DNA of 64,000 nucleotides from Trifolium pratense (lineage: Eukaryota > Streptophyta > Magnoliopsida > Fabales > Fabaceae): NCBI RefSeq assembly GCF_020283565.1, contig NC_060059.1, forward strand, positions 11,167,501-11,231,500, read 5' to 3'. A model generated the notes under the pieces. That model had not been told where the DNA came from, searched no databases, and saw only the letters and a program-made list of their open reading frames with translations. This document shows positions 46,621 through 58,492 of this stretch, in pieces (positions within the stretch are counted from its first letter, which is position 1; every line of letters starts with the position of its first letter). The translations under genes were made by a program, and so were the position numbers.

Positions 46621-48164
46621 GACAAAATTAAAGAGAAAAAAATGAAATTATTCATTACCATTAATAAAATGAGTGGCCGAGATCTCACGGCAGTAAAAAT
46701 GTCACTACAGAGGATCTCAACCCTTAACCTAATTGTTGTTGAAAGATGGAGAAATTGATGATTAAAACTCGTGCTAATCACTCTTCTGTGAAAGCTTCTG
46801 AGGATGTCCTTTTGGTGGATGGGATTTGACTTTAAGGTAATGAATGAACAAGGACTAAGGATTGTCCTCCTATCCTACCCACCCTTGTCATGTTCCATTA
46901 TTCCTTTGTAACAGATATGCCTAAAGCATATATGCAATGACAAGAAATGCTACTCTTTTCTACATTGGACATTTGGTGTCAATCTTTTGAAGTGAATCTT
47001 ATGTTGGACCTATAACTGACATGAAAATAGTGGGAGAAAAACCATACAATAATTCAAATTCATATGCAGCTTCATCATTTTAATCACAGTCACTGTTTTC
47101 TAACCTGTTTGGTTTGCCTGTCGAAAAGCTAATCGCGTGTCACAATGAGAAGCTAGAAAACATGATGTGGTTTTCTACCGCGATTTCACTAAAGGAAACA
47201 CCGTACCACACACATGGTTCAACTTTTTGTATATATATCTAGGGGCGTTGTTTCTTTTTATCTTTGTTGCATCGCATGAACTTGCCTCCCACGAGGATCT
47301 AATACGAGTCATTTGTGTACATTGTACGTGTTGTAAGTTCGATTCCTACTTAAAAAACTTACCTCCCACAAGCTAACTCTTGCACCCTTTCCACCATTAC
47401 CAACCAAAATTTGGCGCAAACATATCTCAATCAATACAGCTCTTACTTGACGAGGAATGCTAATAAGTAACAACACATTATTATGACTTCATTCTATAGA
47501 ATGTATAGAATGCAAATTCAGTTATCTCATTATAAGTGACTTCACAAAAACAAAATTCAGTCAATAACAAATATGTGTTGATAGAAAGATATTTTCCAAC
47601 ATTTCTCTAACTTCAATACATCAACAAAAAGAAAATAAACATGTAACTTTTATGTCAAGAAATTGAAGGAAAAAAAAGAGCAGGACACAACATAGAACAC
47701 TACAACATTAGCAAACAAACAAGACATTTATATTACTATAATAACATACAAGTTCACAACAAGATGGGCTATACTCAAAAGTTCCCACTCTATATAATAG
47801 TTATACAACATAAAAACACTCACTTAATCAAATTGATCAGCCAAGCCCTATCTTGTATCTCCCCTTCTGCTTTCGAGGTCGAACTAGTAAAATGGAGTAA
47901 AGCATCGTATACGGTGGTACAGCCAAACCCCGTAAACGAACCAAACCGAACTCTGGTCACCTCAGACGCCTGAAATCGGTGCTACCCTTTAAAAGATATA
48001 GGCAGAGAACAGGAAGAAATAGTCCACCGGATACAGAAAGCTCAGATTTACCACCATAGATGTTAAGACAGTGAGTAATGCTACATAATATATTATAACT
48101 ACACACCACCACTATAAAGTAGGGACATAAAAAATACAAGTCAGGCTTTTAGTCATGTATGGTT

Positions 48165-48205
48165 AAGTAGTAGTAGTAGTAGTAGTCGCAGTAGTACTAG
48201 TAGTA
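48165..48205. repeat. (AGT)n microsatellite
   Basis: About a dozen imperfect AGT units directly after the GID1 stop codon (minus strand 3' flank). Confidence 0.9.
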
Positions 48206-48210
48206 ATATA

Positions 48211-49953
48211 TCAACAGTTAGGAGGATGCACGAAGGCGTTTATCTCATTCATGAGGCAATAGAAATGATCATTATTAGGCAAGAAGTAGAAACCAATAGT
48301 AGCTTCCTTTAGGTAAAGAAGTTTGACATCATGGTCATAATTCTTGAGACCTTCGGCGTATTCCAATTGCCAATCTTGTAGAAGATCCAAACCGGCCACA
48401 CAAACAAGGCTTTTAGGGAACTTAAGTCCTTTAAGGCTTTTACCTTTAGGTCCAAGTGGATTACAAGCATGGTGATCTCTATCTTCCCCTTCAGGGAGAA
48501 AAGCTCTCCAATACCAATCACGATCTTGCAACTTCACGAAATACTTTCCATCCAGTTTCTTCTCCGATTCTGTACGCTTCTCCCCACCGAAAAGTGGATG
48601 GAGAAGAATATTACCTAGTACCTCGACATCTTCCTCAGCAGCCCTCACCGCAACATGATGAGCAATGTTACCACCAGAACTATCGCCAGCCATGTAAACA
48701 TAAACCTTAGAATCTTTTCCACTTTGAAGCCATGTCCTTGACTTAACCCAATTGAGAGCATTCCAACCGTCTTCGTAAGCACACGGATACCGATGCTCAG
48801 GTGATCGCCGGTAGTTTACAGAAACAACAACGGCCTTACACATGCTCACGAGGCGACGGCAGAAAGTGTCATAGATAGCACTGTTTGCAGAGGAATGAGA
48901 GAAGCTTCCACCGTGGAAGAAGATTATGACAGGTACAATCTCTGTGGTGCTTAAGGGCTTTTCCAGCTCTATAATGCCGCAAGTAGTAACATTCTCAGGA
49001 GCAGGTTGATAAACCCTACTAAACAGTCCTGTGTTTCGATCCACGTGATCGAAAGAGAATACTCCATCAACTGGAATAGTATTGGCGGGGACCTTGCGGT
49101 CAAGGAACTCAGCTAACTCTCTATTGAATGTTCCATCGGCACGCCTTAGTAGATTGTAAGCAAGCTTGAAATTGGAGATAAGCACCCAAGTATTGAGAGG
49201 AACAACACTCTACAAACATTGTAACATGTTATTAGAACCTTGTCCAATATGAACTATACATTTCATTTGACACTATAGAATAAAATAGTACTCCTAAATG
49301 AAAAAAACAAAACCTGTAATCAAAACTTATACATATGAACTATGTTGTTAGAACTTAGAATAGAATAGAACCTTATCCATATGAACTATGCATTTCATTT
49401 GACACTGTAGTATAGTCCTTCAAACAAAAAACTCTATTCAAAGCTCAAAGCTTATAAAAGCAAGAAATTATTGAAAAAAGGGATCATAAAAAGAGACATA
49501 GAAATCATAGGGAAAAGGGGATAATTTTTCAACTTTGGACAATAAATCAAACAGAAATTTACCAACTTACCAGAACAAGAAACCCAAGAGGCCTACATGT
49601 AAGAAAGTACAAACAACAAAAAAATTGAAATGAACCCTATTATAGAGGGACCATCATTATCAACAAAACCCAGAGAGGATATAAAAAAACAAAGAGACAA
49701 TACTCTCTTTAACTCAGAGATTTTCCACAACAAATATGCAAATCCTTCCCAATCGATGTTAAAGATTGAAACTTTTCCCCTTAAACACCAAACCCAACAT
49801 CAAAAACATCACAAATCACTTCTTCAAACAAAGAAAAGAATGAAACACAATGCTAGAATCAAACAAAGTAAGAAGAAGGAAAAAAAACCAAAAACCCAAA
49901 AACAAGAAATTTACCTTAGATTCATTAAGGTTGACTTCATTACTTCCAGCCAT
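48211..49953 (-). CDS. GID1: Gibberellin receptor GID1
   Basis: Two exons on the minus strand (49953-49915, 49209-48211; 705-bp intron) give 345 aa, the usual length. MAGSNEVNLNESK ends at the intron, whose place after about codon 13 is typical of GID1 genes. The N-terminal lid (SVVPLNTWVLISNFKLAY) carries Tyr31. The esterase-like core has HGG at 112-114, nucleophile-site Ser190 in GDSSGG and Asp288 in AGLDLLQDW. The catalytic His position is Ile318 (ATIGFY), as expected for a receptor that binds rather than hydrolyses (Val in Arabidopsis GID1a). Tyr126 and Tyr321 match hormone-contact positions. By family it is a soluble nuclear/cytosolic receptor that, with gibberellin, binds DELLA proteins for degradation. 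The gene has a GA-rich leader. Confidence 0.97.
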
Positions 49954-50315
49954 GTTTGTGTTGTGTTTTTTGTATCTAAAGGAGAATGATTGAAAGAAAA
50001 AGGAAATAGAAAGAAAGAGGCTTAAAAAGTAACAGTGATCCTCAAAGATAGAAAAAAACGGAGCTTTTATGCCGCCTCATAATAAAAATGATTAGAAAAA
50101 TAGGAAAATGAAAGAAAAGATGAGTTGGGTAAGATTGATTTGTCGGTTTAAGGTGAGAGAGTTTGAAGAAGAAATGAAAGGGATCACACGATTTTCACAT
50201 TGATGGATTGATTCAATGAGATAGTAGTAGTAGGAGGAGGAGAGGGAGTATATGATATGATGAGGTGTGAATGAAGAAGATAAGAAAGAGAGTGGTGAAG
50301 AGGAGAGAGAAAAAG

Positions 50316-50317
<2 letters not shown>

Positions 50318-50348
<31 letters not shown>
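50318..50348. repeat. (GA)n microsatellite in GID1 leader/promoter
   Basis: About 15 AG units, about 365 bp upstream of the GID1 start codon, within a longer purine-rich tract (50220-50410). Read on the gene's strand it is a CT-rich leader, as at the kinase gene. Confidence 0.9.
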
Positions 50349-50351
<3 letters not shown>

Positions 50352-50736
50352 TCAAAGGAAAAGGAGAACGGAGGACGGAGGAGAAGAAGGAAGAGAGAGA
50401 GAGAGATGTAAACGGAGAGACAAGAGAGACGACAAAGCTGGCGGCCGAATTAAACTGCTCATATTGGGTCCCACTTTTCTTTTCTTTTTTGTGTAAAGCA
50501 AAATATATTTCTCATTTCTCATGCTCAATTTATCATATTTTTTTTAATTTAATTTACACATGCGTTCAATAATATATCAACATATTATTATGATGTTTGA
50601 AAATACATGATGTGTCACATTCATTAAATGATATGGCAACACATCATTTGATGCATGTGTAAAAAAACATTACGTTGATAGTGATACAAATTAAAGTCTT
50701 TTTTTTTGGTACAATTTATCATAATTATGACTGTAC

Positions 50737-51121
50737 TAGGCTAAAATATATTTTTGTTCGTATAAAATTAATTTTAAATTTTACTTTGATTTTTTAACTA
50801 TTTTATTTTAGTATCTTAAGTTATAAATATTTTTATTTATTTCAGTCTCTTAAGTTATGAATGTTGGATAATTTTGTCATTTAAGTTACAATTTTTTTTA
50901 GACAATTTGCTTCTTTTATTAAGAACCAAAACATTTTAATATTTTTAATTTAAGGGACTAAAGAGTTTATCATTCATAAGTTAAGGAACTAAAATAAAAC
51001 GAATAGTAATTTAAAGGACTAAATTACCTAACATTTGTGATTTAAGAGAATAAAATTGTAAAAAAAAAAAACTTAAAGGGACTAAAATTATATTAAAAGA
51101 TTAAAGTATGATTTAACCTAA
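50737..51121. mobile_element. Foldback element with TAGGCTAAAAT ends
   Basis: Left TAGGCTAAAATATATTTTTG and right end inverted TAGGTTAAATCATACTTTAA. Internal inverted words, such as CTTAAGTTATGAATG against CATTCATAAGTTAAGG, make a long imperfect hairpin. It has the style of a widespread legume repeat starting TTAGGTTAAAT. Confidence 0.65.
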
Positions 51122-51419
51122 TTATTAATAAGGGGAGTCTTATAGCATTTGTTAAGAAAACAAATTTAAAAATTTTCATTTAAAAATCGTGTATTTGAGT
51201 TTTTGAAAATTGTTATTTCTAAAATGACTTTTTATACTTTACATGCTTAACTAGTAATTTTGAGAACACTTATTAGTATTTAGCTATGTTTTGTGATTAA
51301 AAAATGTTAAGCTACGTTTAATTTTACATTGACAAATATTTTTTAAAAAACAACAAATATATTATTAATAATAATACATTGACAAATATTAATTTTACTT
51401 AATAATAAATTAAATGTAA

Positions 51420-52280
51420 AGCCGCTTCATGGTGGAGAGTGGGACTCTGTGCACTTTTTGGTTGGAAGTCTCTCACAAGCTGAAATTATCAAGACTTGAT
51501 GTGGTCTATTTTTGTTTGAAAGGGTTAGGTGCGTAGATTATCTGTGTTGACGATAGTAATATTTTGTCGTGCTAATGGATTCGTAGATTTTTTTGGTAAT
51601 TCTTGTGGTAATTAACCCCGTTGATTGATCATGTTTCGATCTGGCAATCGATTATTTCTGAGTTGCTTTGGATTCTAACAAGATTTTGCACATAATTTCT
51701 TTAAAAATTATTTTTTTTTAACACAAACTTCTTTTTAAAATTTTTAAGACATGTGTTAATATCATCTAATTAATTTTATAACTTCAAAAAACAAAATAGT
51801 AAATTCTTTATAAAAAAAAATCAAAATCAACTATAGGTGTTAGCTTCAAATGTAAAGTGGATCGGTTTTTCATTGGTGGATTTACATACTCCATCTGATC
51901 AATTTGTCCTGCTTACTTATTCCGCAAGTGATCTTCGAGCGCGCCGTTCTTTTATGCAACTCATCTGATTGTTTGCATTTGGGTTGTGTGAAACGAAAGA
52001 AACCATATATTGTTTAGAGACTCATCAAACTCATTACTTCACATGTTGGACAAGATTAAAAAAAAAAATTTCTATAGGTGGTTGAAGACGACGAGTGATA
52101 CTTTAGTTTTAAACGGTCATAGTTGATGGTCTAATTTATTGTTTTGTTTGTGCCTTGTATAATTTGTTTTTATGATTTTTTTTTTTTACTCTACTGTAAT
52201 CTTTCATAATCTACCTCGGTACATCTTGTGCTGAGGAGATCACTTCATTATGTTTATATATATCATTTTGGTTTGTTAAA
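51420..52280 (+). pseudogene. LINE 3'-end remnant
   Basis: Broken frames read TPSDQFVLLTYSASDLRARR, SFMQLI (then a stop) and VILVLNGHS (then a stop), followed by CCTCGGTACATCTTGTGCTGA. These resemble the C-terminal zinc-binding tail and 3' end of plant LINEs. Upstream (51420-51660) weaker matches such as WWRVGLCALFGWKS occur. Frameshifts and stops throughout; no RT core. Confidence 0.75.
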
Positions 52281-53213
52281 TTTTTTTAAAAAAAGAGTGG
52301 TTTATTTATATACATGAATAAATTATGTCAAAAATAATAATAATTGAATTTAAGATTTATTTATATTTGATGTCCGTATATTGTTTTGTCTGTATCCTTT
52401 GTGTATTTGAGAGAGAAATGACTTGTGACGGACGAGTTTGTCTACAGAAGAAGCTTTCTTTTTCTTGTTCTTGTTGATGGCTATTGACAACCCCGTTTTG
52501 GACTTTTTAACAATATTATTATGTCTTTAAGTTAACCTTTTTTTATATTTTGTCTTCCATATTCTACGAGGAAAATACTTGTATAGAAACAAATACAAAT
52601 GAGTAGTGTTAGGCACACTCACATTAAGTAAAAAAAATTAAAAATAAAGTAATTAAAGTAATATAAATTGATGTGACAAATTTAATTTTCTTTTATTTTT
52701 TTGATTTGTGTGAGTGTGCCTAAAATTTGTGCCTAACTAGTTGTGCCTATCTAAGACTTTCTCATTCTACAAAATATCAATGGTCAAAAAAATTCCACAA
52801 TAATATTGAGTTTTGTTTTTCCACATTTATCATAACGGAAATTACTTTATACGCCCACGCAAAGCCCACATTATTTATCACGGACTACTTTTGGAACTAA
52901 ATGAAATAAATGGAACTTTTCATAATCTAGGTCACAATTTTTATTATTCTTTAATATCTGGATCGTCCGATCAAAATCAGACGATCTAAAATATAATTAC
53001 TCAGTGCCGTGCAATGATCAAAGGACTTCATGCCTCCTATTATATAAAGGTGTTCGTCACCAACAGCACCACGAGACACACATTTTCTATCTCTAAAAAT
53101 CTCATACTCTTTGTTTTCATAGTGATTGATTGTCAAAGTGCTTGCAAGTATGTAATTGAATTTAACGTTAACGACTCACTACTCAATGTTCAACCAACTT
53201 GAGTTTGAATTCT
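52281..53213. other. AT-rich spacer with one foldback element
   Basis: No gene. It contains the MITE at 52608-52724, otherwise simple AT-rich sequence, then the left copy of the SINE target duplication (53195-53213). Confidence 0.6.
52608..52724. mobile_element. Foldback MITE with AGGCACA ends, copy 2
   Basis: TTAGGCACACTCACA on the left pairs with TGTGAGTGTGCCTAA on the right, with AT-rich filler. Same family as 11207-11357. Confidence 0.75.
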
Positions 53214-53365
53214 TTTTTGACTTTCACCATCAATTTAATCTAGTTCGGGAGTCAGTTATGACATCAAGTTGTTTCAGCTCCTCCCGATCGCAGTTGCAAG
53301 AGATCAAACCGTGATCTTCCTAATAAGTTCAACGCCTCACCACTAAATCAACTAACGATTGATCA
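53214..53365 (-). mobile_element. SINE, family 1, copy 3
   Basis: Flanked by a 19-bp target duplication CAACTTGAGTTTGAATTCT (53195-53213, 53366-53384). On the minus strand: A-box-like TTGATTTAGTGGTGAGG, B-box-like GGTTTGATCTC, body GAGCTGAAACAACTTGATG, and an end GATGGTGAAAGTCAAAAAA. The A-tail and long target duplication identify LINE-type retroposition. Confidence 0.9.
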
Positions 53366-53384
53366 ACTTGAGTTTGAATTCTGG

Positions 53385-54440
53385 CTACACCTATTTTTTT
53401 CCCTTAAAATGTTAAAATTTTAGTTATTAAACTACTTAATAAAAATGAATATTACTCATGTAATATTTTCCGATTATACCCTTAATTATCACTACATGTA
53501 CTATTTATTTATAAAGAACAAACAAATAACTTATAGAAATAATTTAATAAAAATATTATTTTTTCTAACAATATTATTATAATTTTTTATTTTTATGGAC
53601 TTATATTTTTTAATATGTATCTAAAACATGTATCTTAGAGTAGTAGTGAGAAACAGGGTAGGGGCAAGAGTTGTATCTATGTGGAAAAAGTTTTGGGTGG
53701 AAAAAAAGAGCCAGCCAGAAGAAGACAAATTAGTTTCTCAGCGTGCGGCCGACGCCAAGCACGTGTCGACAAAGGGTTTCGTCTAAACGTTTTTCCGTTT
53801 TGCCAAACGCACCCTTCCAATTTAAATTTACTCAAATACCCTCTCAATCCCCACAATTTCACCAAAATGCCACTGAACATGACAAGTGTTTTGTCCGTTA
53901 CTGAATACGCGTGACGGCATGTTTTTTGTCAGTCTCTGAATAATACAACTAACCTTTTATTTACTTTTTTTTCTTTTCTTTCTTTTCTTTACGATAATTT
54001 GAAGAAAAAAAATATTATTGGGAGCAGTAAGGTTTTGTATTTTTTGCATTCAAAAAGAAAACCGGTTTTGTATTTAAAAAACATCATCGAATTTTCTGTG
54101 TCAAAAATAAAAATAATTGAATTTTCTAAAATAAAAGTACAAACAAATAAATAATTGTGAAATTATATAGGATATATTTTTTACCATGACTCATTTACCT
54201 ACCTAAATTAACTCGCACATCACCGAATTAAGTCAATTCGAATTTGACATATAAATGATTGTTTAAATCCAACTCAAATCAATTGCGTTCGTTTGATTTA
54301 GTTAGACACTGTGTTTGATGTACCAAAATCAGGTGAAGTCTTATGTGGACACAAACACAAATAAATAGTGTCTGGACACACATACATAAATGAATAAAAT
54401 TTGTTCATGAACCTTTAACAATGCACTCACATCGTCCTAG
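53385..54440. other. Gene-free spacer
   Basis: AT-rich sequence with no gene. It includes a possible micro-insertion (near-repeat ATCGAATTTTCT at 54086 and ATTGAATTTTCT at 54116 around an A-rich GTGTC insert) and a G-box-like CACGTGTC near 53761. Confidence 0.5.
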
Positions 54441-54830
54441 TTTTAGATGGTGGAAATGTAACGTGGGTGCAAGCTTTTACGAGAAAGCATGCCATACAAG
54501 TTGGGGTTGGTGTCTTCGCAATTCTCAAGGGGACTTTATTGTAGCATGTAGCAATTGTATCTGAGAGAAGCTTGTTATACAATTGAAGATGAAGCTATTG
54601 CGTTACTAGAAAAAATATGTTAAGTTGTTACTAAAAGATGAAATAACGTTGTGTTGTGTTTGAAAGTAATTCTAAAATAGTGGTGGATGCTATTTATGAA
54701 AACAAAGTGTTATTTTAGTTTAGTTCTTTTATTTCTTCTATTATTATGTTGTTGAATTTTCATCGGAACTCTGAGGTCAAGTTCGTCAAACGACAATTAA
54801 ATTGACGGGTCATATATTAATTAGGGAGAC
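54441..54830 (+). pseudogene. RNase H domain remnant, catalytic Asp lost
   Basis: Reads RWWKCNVGASFYEKACHTSW, then GWCLRNSQGDFIVACSNCI followed by a stop. After shifts, VVFESNSKIVVDAIYENK and SEVKFVKRQLN follow. It is homologous in plan to 33371-33850, but the first catalytic Asp of CNVDA is Gly here and the ESD motif is ESN. Dead copy. Confidence 0.8.
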
Positions 54831-57800
54831 TAATTCTTAGTCTAATCGCACTTTCTTTGATTTTATTTCTCAATATATTAAGAATATTTTTATAATTAGT
54901 TAAATGAATTGATTATTTTTTTTTTAGAAAAAGTGTTCTTCGTAAAAAATTGTTCCATTGTAGCAAAAAACTTAATAAAAAATAAAGACATGTATTTATT
55001 TTTGTAAATAAAAATATTTTAATATTAATGTTGCTGCATGCTTAAACGACGGATCATTGAATTCAAAAGTTTTAACATTGTTGCATGTTTAAACGATGGA
55101 TTAAATTCTAAGAGCTTTTATTAATGTTGCTACATACTTAAACGATTGATCAAATTTAAGATGTTGGTTAAGTATAAGAGACTTCACATTATTGGATACG
55201 GATATTATTAAATGAAAACATACAAAATGATATTTTCTTGCTCCTATTGCTAATTATTGGTAAGATTTATGATTAAAATTTGTCGTATTGGGTGGAACCG
55301 GTTTCCATTGTATCTTGTCTTGCTCACCGTGCGCTACAAACAAGTGGCAAAGTTGTGAGGCACTCGTTTATGAAATGGGTCCAAACAATTTTGTATATAA
55401 TCACAAAACGAGCTTGTACTATGATCAATGGACCCTTTATGGGTGTATGTGTATCGATCTCTCCACATTGTTCTATAGTAATAGTGCGATGATTAATCAA
55501 AATTTTATTTCTTATTTTCACCATTGATTTGGATCCACCTCTTCTCTAGTGGATTACCGCCGTCGGTTTTGCTTGATGGCCTATTATTGAGACCTATTTC
55601 AGTGCAGTCGAATTGCATGCAATAGTTATATATTGATCGTCTGATTAAGATCAAATAATTAAGATTTTAATTTTAGAATTTTGTTAACTTTTAAAATATA
55701 AAATAGAGTTTTGCAAAACGTGGGATTTAATTTTTTGTGGAAAATTGTGGGCATAATTTACATGTCACAAATAATCAAATGGGAATGGAGATAGCCACGC
55801 TATACCTACCAACTGTTTGCTGCAATAGATTATTGGATTTGGACCCTTTGCTTGATCAAATTCATGCAACATGTGTTTGGTGTTTTATGTTTTACTATTT
55901 ACTATACTTTTCTTTTTCTTCTCAATAGTTAGTAGTGGTTTCCGCCACTTTCCCGCTAAAATTAATATGTTTTCTTTTTGTTGCTTTTTTCATTCTTCCT
56001 TTGCTTTTACATGGGTTTCTATTCACTCTTTTGCAAGTACTATTATGTCTTGATTAACTTAATTCATTCAGAAAGTGTTCCAATAGGTAATTAAGCAACT
56101 CAAGTTAGAACTTTAATCTTCAAAATTTTGTATCTTAAAAATGTCTTAGAAAATAATGAAAGTCTCATACGAACCTCACTCAATTTGAAACTCTTGACTC
56201 AACAAAACTAAATTACTTTTTATTAATTCGTACCATTTTTTATATTTAATTTAAATAAAATTCACTATAAATTTGTTTTTGTCGGTCTTTATTTGGTGAG
56301 CTTAAACTAGTGGAATCGGTTTTGGCCTGTGAAGTGTGAACAAATCCAATTTCACAATAGAAAGAGAAATTAAGTTTGCTTCCACCGTGTATTAAACATC
56401 CGAATTATTTCTAAATTGCTACTTCATTTTCTTATTTTTTAAAGTGATTTTAAGGTTAATTCTAAATTGCTACTTCATTGTAAAAAAAAAGAAAGTGATT
56501 TTAAGGTTATTTTATAGTGTATACACAATAAAGGAATCAATAAATTTTATTATTTATGATGATTTTGTTTTTAATGACAAATATATTATATATTAATATG
56601 AAAACGAAAAACATATAAGAGAAAGTTCGGAACAAAATAAAGAGGTATTAAAAGTACACTCCACCAGAACCCAGCAATCTCTAAGGTAAAACAGAAAAAC
56701 AAACAGACAAATAAAACTATAAGGAATCGCCAACAAAACTAGAACCCCAAGAACACCGCCATGAGAAGAATATATAATACTCTTCATGAAGAGAGATGCA
56801 ATGATCAGCCACAAGTAGGACTATGCAACCAGAGGATCTCCAATTCCCCTGACTCATTGAGACCTGACACGATGTCCCAACAAACTTTACCGGTTCCATC
56901 ATAAAGTAGGGTGAATACCACACTTGTAAAAGGAACAGGGGGAGCCATGGTTTTTTTTTCTTACCTCAAAATCATGTCCAAGATAAAAGTTTCACTCTGT
57001 TGACCAAACACTCGATAGAAAATATCTCTTCCGAAAAGAATACGTCATTTCGAGATTTTCAGACAATCAACATAATAGTTTGTCAAATTAACAACTACGC
57101 AAATCTATCTTTTCTACCTATGCTTCATACCCAAAAAAGCCTCAAAATACCTCAAAACATCATGAGGAGGCATCAACTCCACACCTAACCACAAAAAAAA
57201 AGAATGTCATACTAAACATATGAGATTTAGTTAAAAAAACCGTGATCAGCTAATTGAAGCCATAATCCTGAGACACACACTAGCATCCCAATGATAAGTC
57301 GGCAACTTGTGATCAAATGAATTGTTTTTCAATGATAGTTTTTGCTGTTTATTAACACCTAATTTTATTTTTTTATGAACACCTAATATTTTTACTATAC
57401 AATAAACAATTTAGAATAATTATTGTTGAACTTTCAAATTGACGTACAAATATAAATAAAGAACCAATCTCTTTATGGAAAAACTGACAATATTTAAAAA
57501 GAACGGATGAGTATTAATACTAAGTCGGGTCATGTCATAGATACCACTTAATAATTTAAGTACAAGTTGGTAATAGTCACAAAAACTTTTTTGAATTAAT
57601 CCAGCTACAATAATTCATCTTGCTATCACTTGGTAATAAGTGTAAGCTCACCAACAACGTTACTTTCATTTAAGATAAAAATCTACAATAAACATATACG
57701 ACAAAGGCATGCAATACATAATATGATTAATTTCAATGGGGATGAAATATTTGTGTTCATTTTTTGAGAGAAAAATAATATTAGGGCATTATATATAATA

Positions 57801-58431
57801 TAAAACTACAATATAAATCATATATGACATATTGTTCTAAACTTGATTATATATAAGTTTATGTCACCTCAAAGAACAAATTAAAAGTAAATAGTTTATG
57901 TCCTAATAACTAGGTCAAGTGCACTTGTGAATTCTTTTACATATTTTACTATATTGATTGATTCTTTCCTCAAGTGAGAATAATATTTACAACAAAAGGT
58001 TCTTAGTTAGGGATATGGCTCACCACCAAAAGGCTAAAACCATTATTTCCCTTTCTTTAATTAATACATACATATATTATTATGTTCATGCACCTCCTTT
58101 TGTAGGGTTGGTTACAAATACTATAATAGTACAAATACAATATGGTGACTAAAAGGAACATCTTAGTCAAGTAAAATAAAATAAAAGCATAGCGTGCATT
58201 TATGTATTTGGCTGGATGTGTTGTCCTATAGTATGGAAATCGGTGGCCATACATGTGCCACACACACTCTAATTTATACCAAACAAAATTGCCGTGTTGC
58301 TTACTACTTCCTTCTTTAATTCATTTCCTTCCTTTTTCTACTTACCCTCTTTTTCATCTCTCCCCTCTCTTACTCCCTCTTATAATTAATCCTCCATTTT
58401 TACCTAGAAACAACCTATACATAACCATGAC
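54831..58431. other. Gene-free AT-rich stretch
   Basis: No supported gene. A 50-60 bp tandem duplication (CTAAATTGCTACTTCATT and AGTGATTTTAAGGTTA, twice, 56410-56510) is the clearest structure. Frames near 55280-55530 give no recognisable domain; SIVSCLAHRALQTSG there faintly recalls an RNase H tail. Confidence 0.55.
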
Positions 58432-58492
58432 GTTAGGGGAAAATCACAATTCGATTCCAACAACTGCAATCGGGAGGAAGCTGAAACTACTT
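58432..58492 (+). mobile_element. SINE, family 1, copy 4, left part
   Basis: GTTAGGGGAAAATCACAATT leads to a B-box-like ATTCGATTCCA and GAGGAAGCTGAAACTACTT, aligning with copies 2 and 3, and is then cut by the CACTA element. The 5' A-box part is missing or too decayed. Confidence 0.75.

Larger units (their letters stand above)
40762..48164. other. Gene-free, repeat-rich region
   Basis: No supported gene in about 7.4 kb. It contains a foldback element (42018), a Mutator-like MITE (43429), a micro-insertion (44094), an inverted copy of the GGGTGCGTTTGAT MITE (45066), a SINE (46456) and a degraded hAT-like patch near 40925-41070. AAATGTAGTATTT occurs three times between 41522 and 41595, separated by A-rich inserts. 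The stretch at 47700-48164 may be GID1 3' flank. Confidence 0.65.

Noticed and set aside
48211..49953. Annotation as an active carboxylesterase
   Set aside because: The catalytic His position is Ile (TIGFY) and the lid and hormone-contact residues match GID1, so receptor is the better call.
49630..49989. 119-codon plus-strand frame overlapping GID1 exon 1
   Set aside because: It is antisense to the GID1 first exon and intron, Lys/Gln-rich from A-rich sequence, with no domain.
50267..50572. 101-codon Glu/Arg-rich frame, and a Ser/Leu-rich frame on the other strand (50092-50355)
   Set aside because: Both come from the GA/CT-rich leader of GID1 and have no protein-like composition outside the repeat.
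54018..54075. Further micro-insertion between two GGTTTTGTATTT words
   Set aside because: The 21-nt filler lacks the GTC-plus-A pattern and the surrounding sequence is low in complexity, so slippage is as likely.
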